A DNA stretch of 42,985 bases from Paracoccus sphaerophysae. Lineage in GTDB: Bacteria; Pseudomonadota; Alphaproteobacteria; Rhodobacterales; Rhodobacteraceae. This document shows, in pieces, positions 41,295-42,985 of this stretch. The notes beneath the pieces were generated by a model. The model saw only the letters and a program-made list of their open reading frames with translations, was not told the DNA's origin and did no database searches. Numbering within the stretch: position 1 is the first letter of the stretch; every line of letters starts with the position of its first letter. Location: positions 1 through 42,985 of the forward strand of contig NZ_JRKS01000022.1 in NCBI RefSeq assembly GCF_000763805.1, in the 5' to 3' direction. The translations under genes were made by a program, and so were the position numbers.

Positions 41295-42083
41295 TCACTC
41301 CTCGGGCTCATCCGCCGCCCTCCCGGGCGTCTTCACCGCCCGCGCCAGCACCGCGACGGCGACCGGGCCGCTGCCGGCCTCGCGCAGCGCCGCGGTCGCA
41401 GCCGCCAGCGTCGCGCCCGAGGCCATCACGTCGTCGACCAGCAGGATCGCCCGCCCCTCGATGCAGGCGCGGGAACGGGCCGGGACCGCCAGCGCGCCCG
41501 CCACGTTGCCCACGCGGTCGCCGACCGAGCCGTGATCCTGCATCGGCGTGTGCCGTGTGCGGATCAGCGCGCCCGGCATGTGCCGCAGCCCGTGCATCCG
41601 CGCCACCTGCGCCGACAGCAGCGCGGCCTGGTTGTACTTGCGCGCCATGAGCCGTCGCGGATGGACCGGCACGGGCACGACCAGCATTCCCGGGCGGACC
41701 AGCGGCGCCGCGGCGCGGCCCACCCACTGGCCCAGCACCGGCGCCAGATCGACGCGGTCCCCGTGCTTCAGCGCCAGCGCCAGCCGCCGCCCGGTCCCCG
41801 CATAGACCACCGCCGCCCGCCCGCGCCGCCAGGGCCGGTCGATCACCAGGCAGTCGTCGCAGAGCAGCGCGGCCTCGTCCCGCACCGGGGCGCCGTCGCC
41901 CGGCACCGGCGCGCCGCAGCGCCCGCAGGCGCAGGGGCCGATGAATTCGGTGTCGCGCCAGCATTCGGCGCACAGCCCCCCGTCCTCGGCCACGACCGCG
42001 CCGCAACCGGGGCACTGGGGCGGGAACACCACCCCCATCGTGGCTTTCATCGCCGCGCGAAGCCCCGTAAAGCTGATCCCCAT
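41295..42083 (-). CDS. comF: ComF family protein (phosphoribosyltransferase-like)
   Basis: A 262-aa protein with an N-terminal double zinc-finger-like region (Cys24/Cys27, Cys38/Cys41, then CACGRC and CDDC). A phosphoribosyltransferase fold follows, with the PRPP-binding loop LLVDDVMASGATL. ComF supports DNA uptake in naturally competent bacteria but is widespread in others with unclear role. Its ATG at 42083 shares two bases with the divergent methyltransferase start; in-frame ATGs at codons 12 and 16 are alternatives. Confidence 0.9.
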   Translation of the reverse strand: MGISFTGLRAAMKATMGVVFPPQCPGCGAVVAEDGGLCAECWRDTEFIGPCACGRCGAPVPGDGAPVRDEAALLCDDCLVIDRPWRRGRAAVVYAGTGRRLALALKHGDRVDLAPVLGQWVGRAAAPLVRPGMLVVPVPVHPRRLMARKYNQAALLSAQVARMHGLRHMPGALIRTRHTPMQDHGSVGDRVGNVAGALAVPARSRACIEGRAILLVDDVMASGATLAAATAALREAGSGPVAVAVLARAVKTPGRAADEPEE

Positions 42084-42927
42084 GTCCGCCCGTCCGATCC
42101 CCGATCCTGCCGCTGCCGCGCCGCCCCGCCTGACCGACCGCGCCGCCCTGACCCGGCAGCGCGCGCGCGCCGGGCGTCAGGGACGCGAGGACTGGCTGCA
42201 CGAACTGGCGCAGGACGAGATCAAGGATAGGCTCTCGGCCATTAACAGAAGGTTTACGGCCCCCGCCGTGGTGACCGGCGCGCCGGATTTCTGGGCCGCG
42301 GCGATGCCCGGGGCCCGGATCGTGCCCGACGATCCGCTGCTGGCGCTGGAGCCTGCCGCGCATGACCTGGTGATCCACGCGCTGGCGCTGCACTGGGCCG
42401 ACGACCCGGTGGGGCAGATCGTGCAATGCGCCCGCGCGCTGCGCCCCGACGGGCTGTTCCTGGCGGTCCTGCCCGGCGGGCGCACCCTGGCCCCCTTGCG
42501 CGACGCGCTGGCGCAGGCCGAGATCGAGCTGACCGGCGGGCTGTCCCCCCGCGTCGCCCCGATGGGCGAGATTCGCGACCTCGGCGCGCTGATGCAGCGG
42601 GCCGGACTGGCGCTGCCGGTGGCCGACCAGGTCACCCAGATGGTCAGCTATCGCGGCCTGGTCCCGCTCGCCCGCGATTTGCGGGCGATGGGCGAGGGCA
42701 ATGCGCTGGCCCTGCGCCTGCGCCGCCCGACCCGGCGCGCGATGATCCTGCGCGCGGCCGAGATCCTGGAGGGGCTCGCCCCCGATCCGCAGGAACCGGG
42801 CCGCATCCGGGTGGGTTTCGATCTCGTGTTCCTGACCGGCTGGGCGCCCGATGCGTCGCAGCCGCAACCCCTGCGCCCCGGCTCGGCCACCGCGCGCCTT
42901 GCCGACGCTTTGAGACCCCAGCCCTGA
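42082..42927 (+). CDS. SAM-dependent methyltransferase-like protein (BioC/NDUFAF5 type)
   Basis: The 281-aa product begins with the family's LTDRAALTRQRARAGRQG, then a helix typical of the BioC/NDUFAF5 group. Post-motif regions are good: LEPAAHDLVIHALALHWADDPVGQI and ALRPDGLFLAVLPGGRTL, then EIRDLGALMQRAGLALP. The glycine-rich SAM-binding motif I (xGxGxG) expected near residue 60 is not seen; that place reads VVTGAPDFWAAA. Function is unknown; NDUFAF5 relatives modify complex I subunits. Confidence 0.8.
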   Translation: MSARPIPDPAAAAPPRLTDRAALTRQRARAGRQGREDWLHELAQDEIKDRLSAINRRFTAPAVVTGAPDFWAAAMPGARIVPDDPLLALEPAAHDLVIHALALHWADDPVGQIVQCARALRPDGLFLAVLPGGRTLAPLRDALAQAEIELTGGLSPRVAPMGEIRDLGALMQRAGLALPVADQVTQMVSYRGLVPLARDLRAMGEGNALALRLRRPTRRAMILRAAEILEGLAPDPQEPGRIRVGFDLVFLTGWAPDASQPQPLRPGSATARLADALRPQP

Positions 42928-42953
42928 CCCCCAAGCCCTGACCCGAGAGACCA

Positions 42954-42985
42954 ATGAGCCAGCCCCAGCGCCCGGCTTGTTCCCC
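42954..42985 (+). CDS. Start of an unidentified gene, cut by the window edge
   Basis: An ATG at 42954 opens a frame reading MSQPQRPACS to the end of the window, 26 bases after the methyltransferase stop, with a purine-rich GAGAGA upstream. Ten codons are too few to identify it. Confidence 0.35.
   Translation, partial: MSQPQRPACS

Overview
The window is very GC-rich DNA from an alphaproteobacterium of the Rhodobacterales, plausibly Paracoccus or a close relative. That placement is an inference. It rests on the third-position G/C codon use, a CtrA-type operator in the flagellar promoter region, a tandem def-def-def-fmt block, and the particular versions of YcjX/YcjF, PatB and the methyltransferase. 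No rRNA or tRNA gene was seen.

Layout: (1) 1-1940 is a decayed accessory edge, holding an IS3-type transposase scrap, a C-terminal HsdR (type I restriction) scrap, one hypothetical gene and an A/T-rich patch with a 12-bp tandem repeat. (2) 1945-7590 is a molybdenum hydroxylase operon (iron-sulfur, FAD and Mo subunits of the PaoABC type), followed by its XdhC/PaoD-type maturation protein and a MocA-type cytidylyltransferase. A convergent one-domain ModE-like regulator closes the block. (3) 7789-12700 is housekeeping: a 26-residue peptide, an XpaC-like membrane protein, TruA, a convergent sugar transferase, a universal stress protein gene with three frameshifts, an Nfu-type Fe-S scaffold, TsaB and RimI. 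(4) 12701-13516 has no convincing gene. (5) 13517-23595 holds two divergent flagellar operons. The minus-strand one reads fliL, a membrane/coiled-coil gene, motE-like, motA, a small exported-protein gene, flhA, fliR, flhB and a FliJ-like gene. The plus-strand one reads fliF, fliH-like, fliN, fliP. A CtrA-like site lies between them.

(6) 23789-24748 is accA, followed by about 1 kb without a credible gene. (7) 25807-29767 on the minus strand carries moaE, moaD and pgsA, then the ycjF/ycjX pair. (8) 29920-36887 carries hrpB, a convergent L,D-transpeptidase and PatB-type C-S lyase, then three tandem peptide-deformylase-like genes and fmt. (9) 36973-42985 carries a MATE exporter, a free-standing Lrp ligand-binding domain, a frameshifted PiT phosphate transporter gene, a Nudix hydrolase, ArfB, ComF, a divergent methyltransferase and the first codons of another gene.

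Themes: molybdenum appears twice, as enzyme plus cofactor finishing (1.9-7.6 kb) and as molybdopterin synthase (25.8-26.5 kb). The flagellar block supplies the MS ring, most export-gate proteins, one C-ring protein and one stator subunit; FliQ, FliO, MotB and the export ATPase are not in the window. The def/fmt block handles N-formylation and its removal. I found no clear new defence or mobile system. The most unusual features are the third deformylase paralogue with altered catalytic residues, the dispersed repeat after hrpB and def3, the CtrA-like site, and the 26-residue peptide gene.
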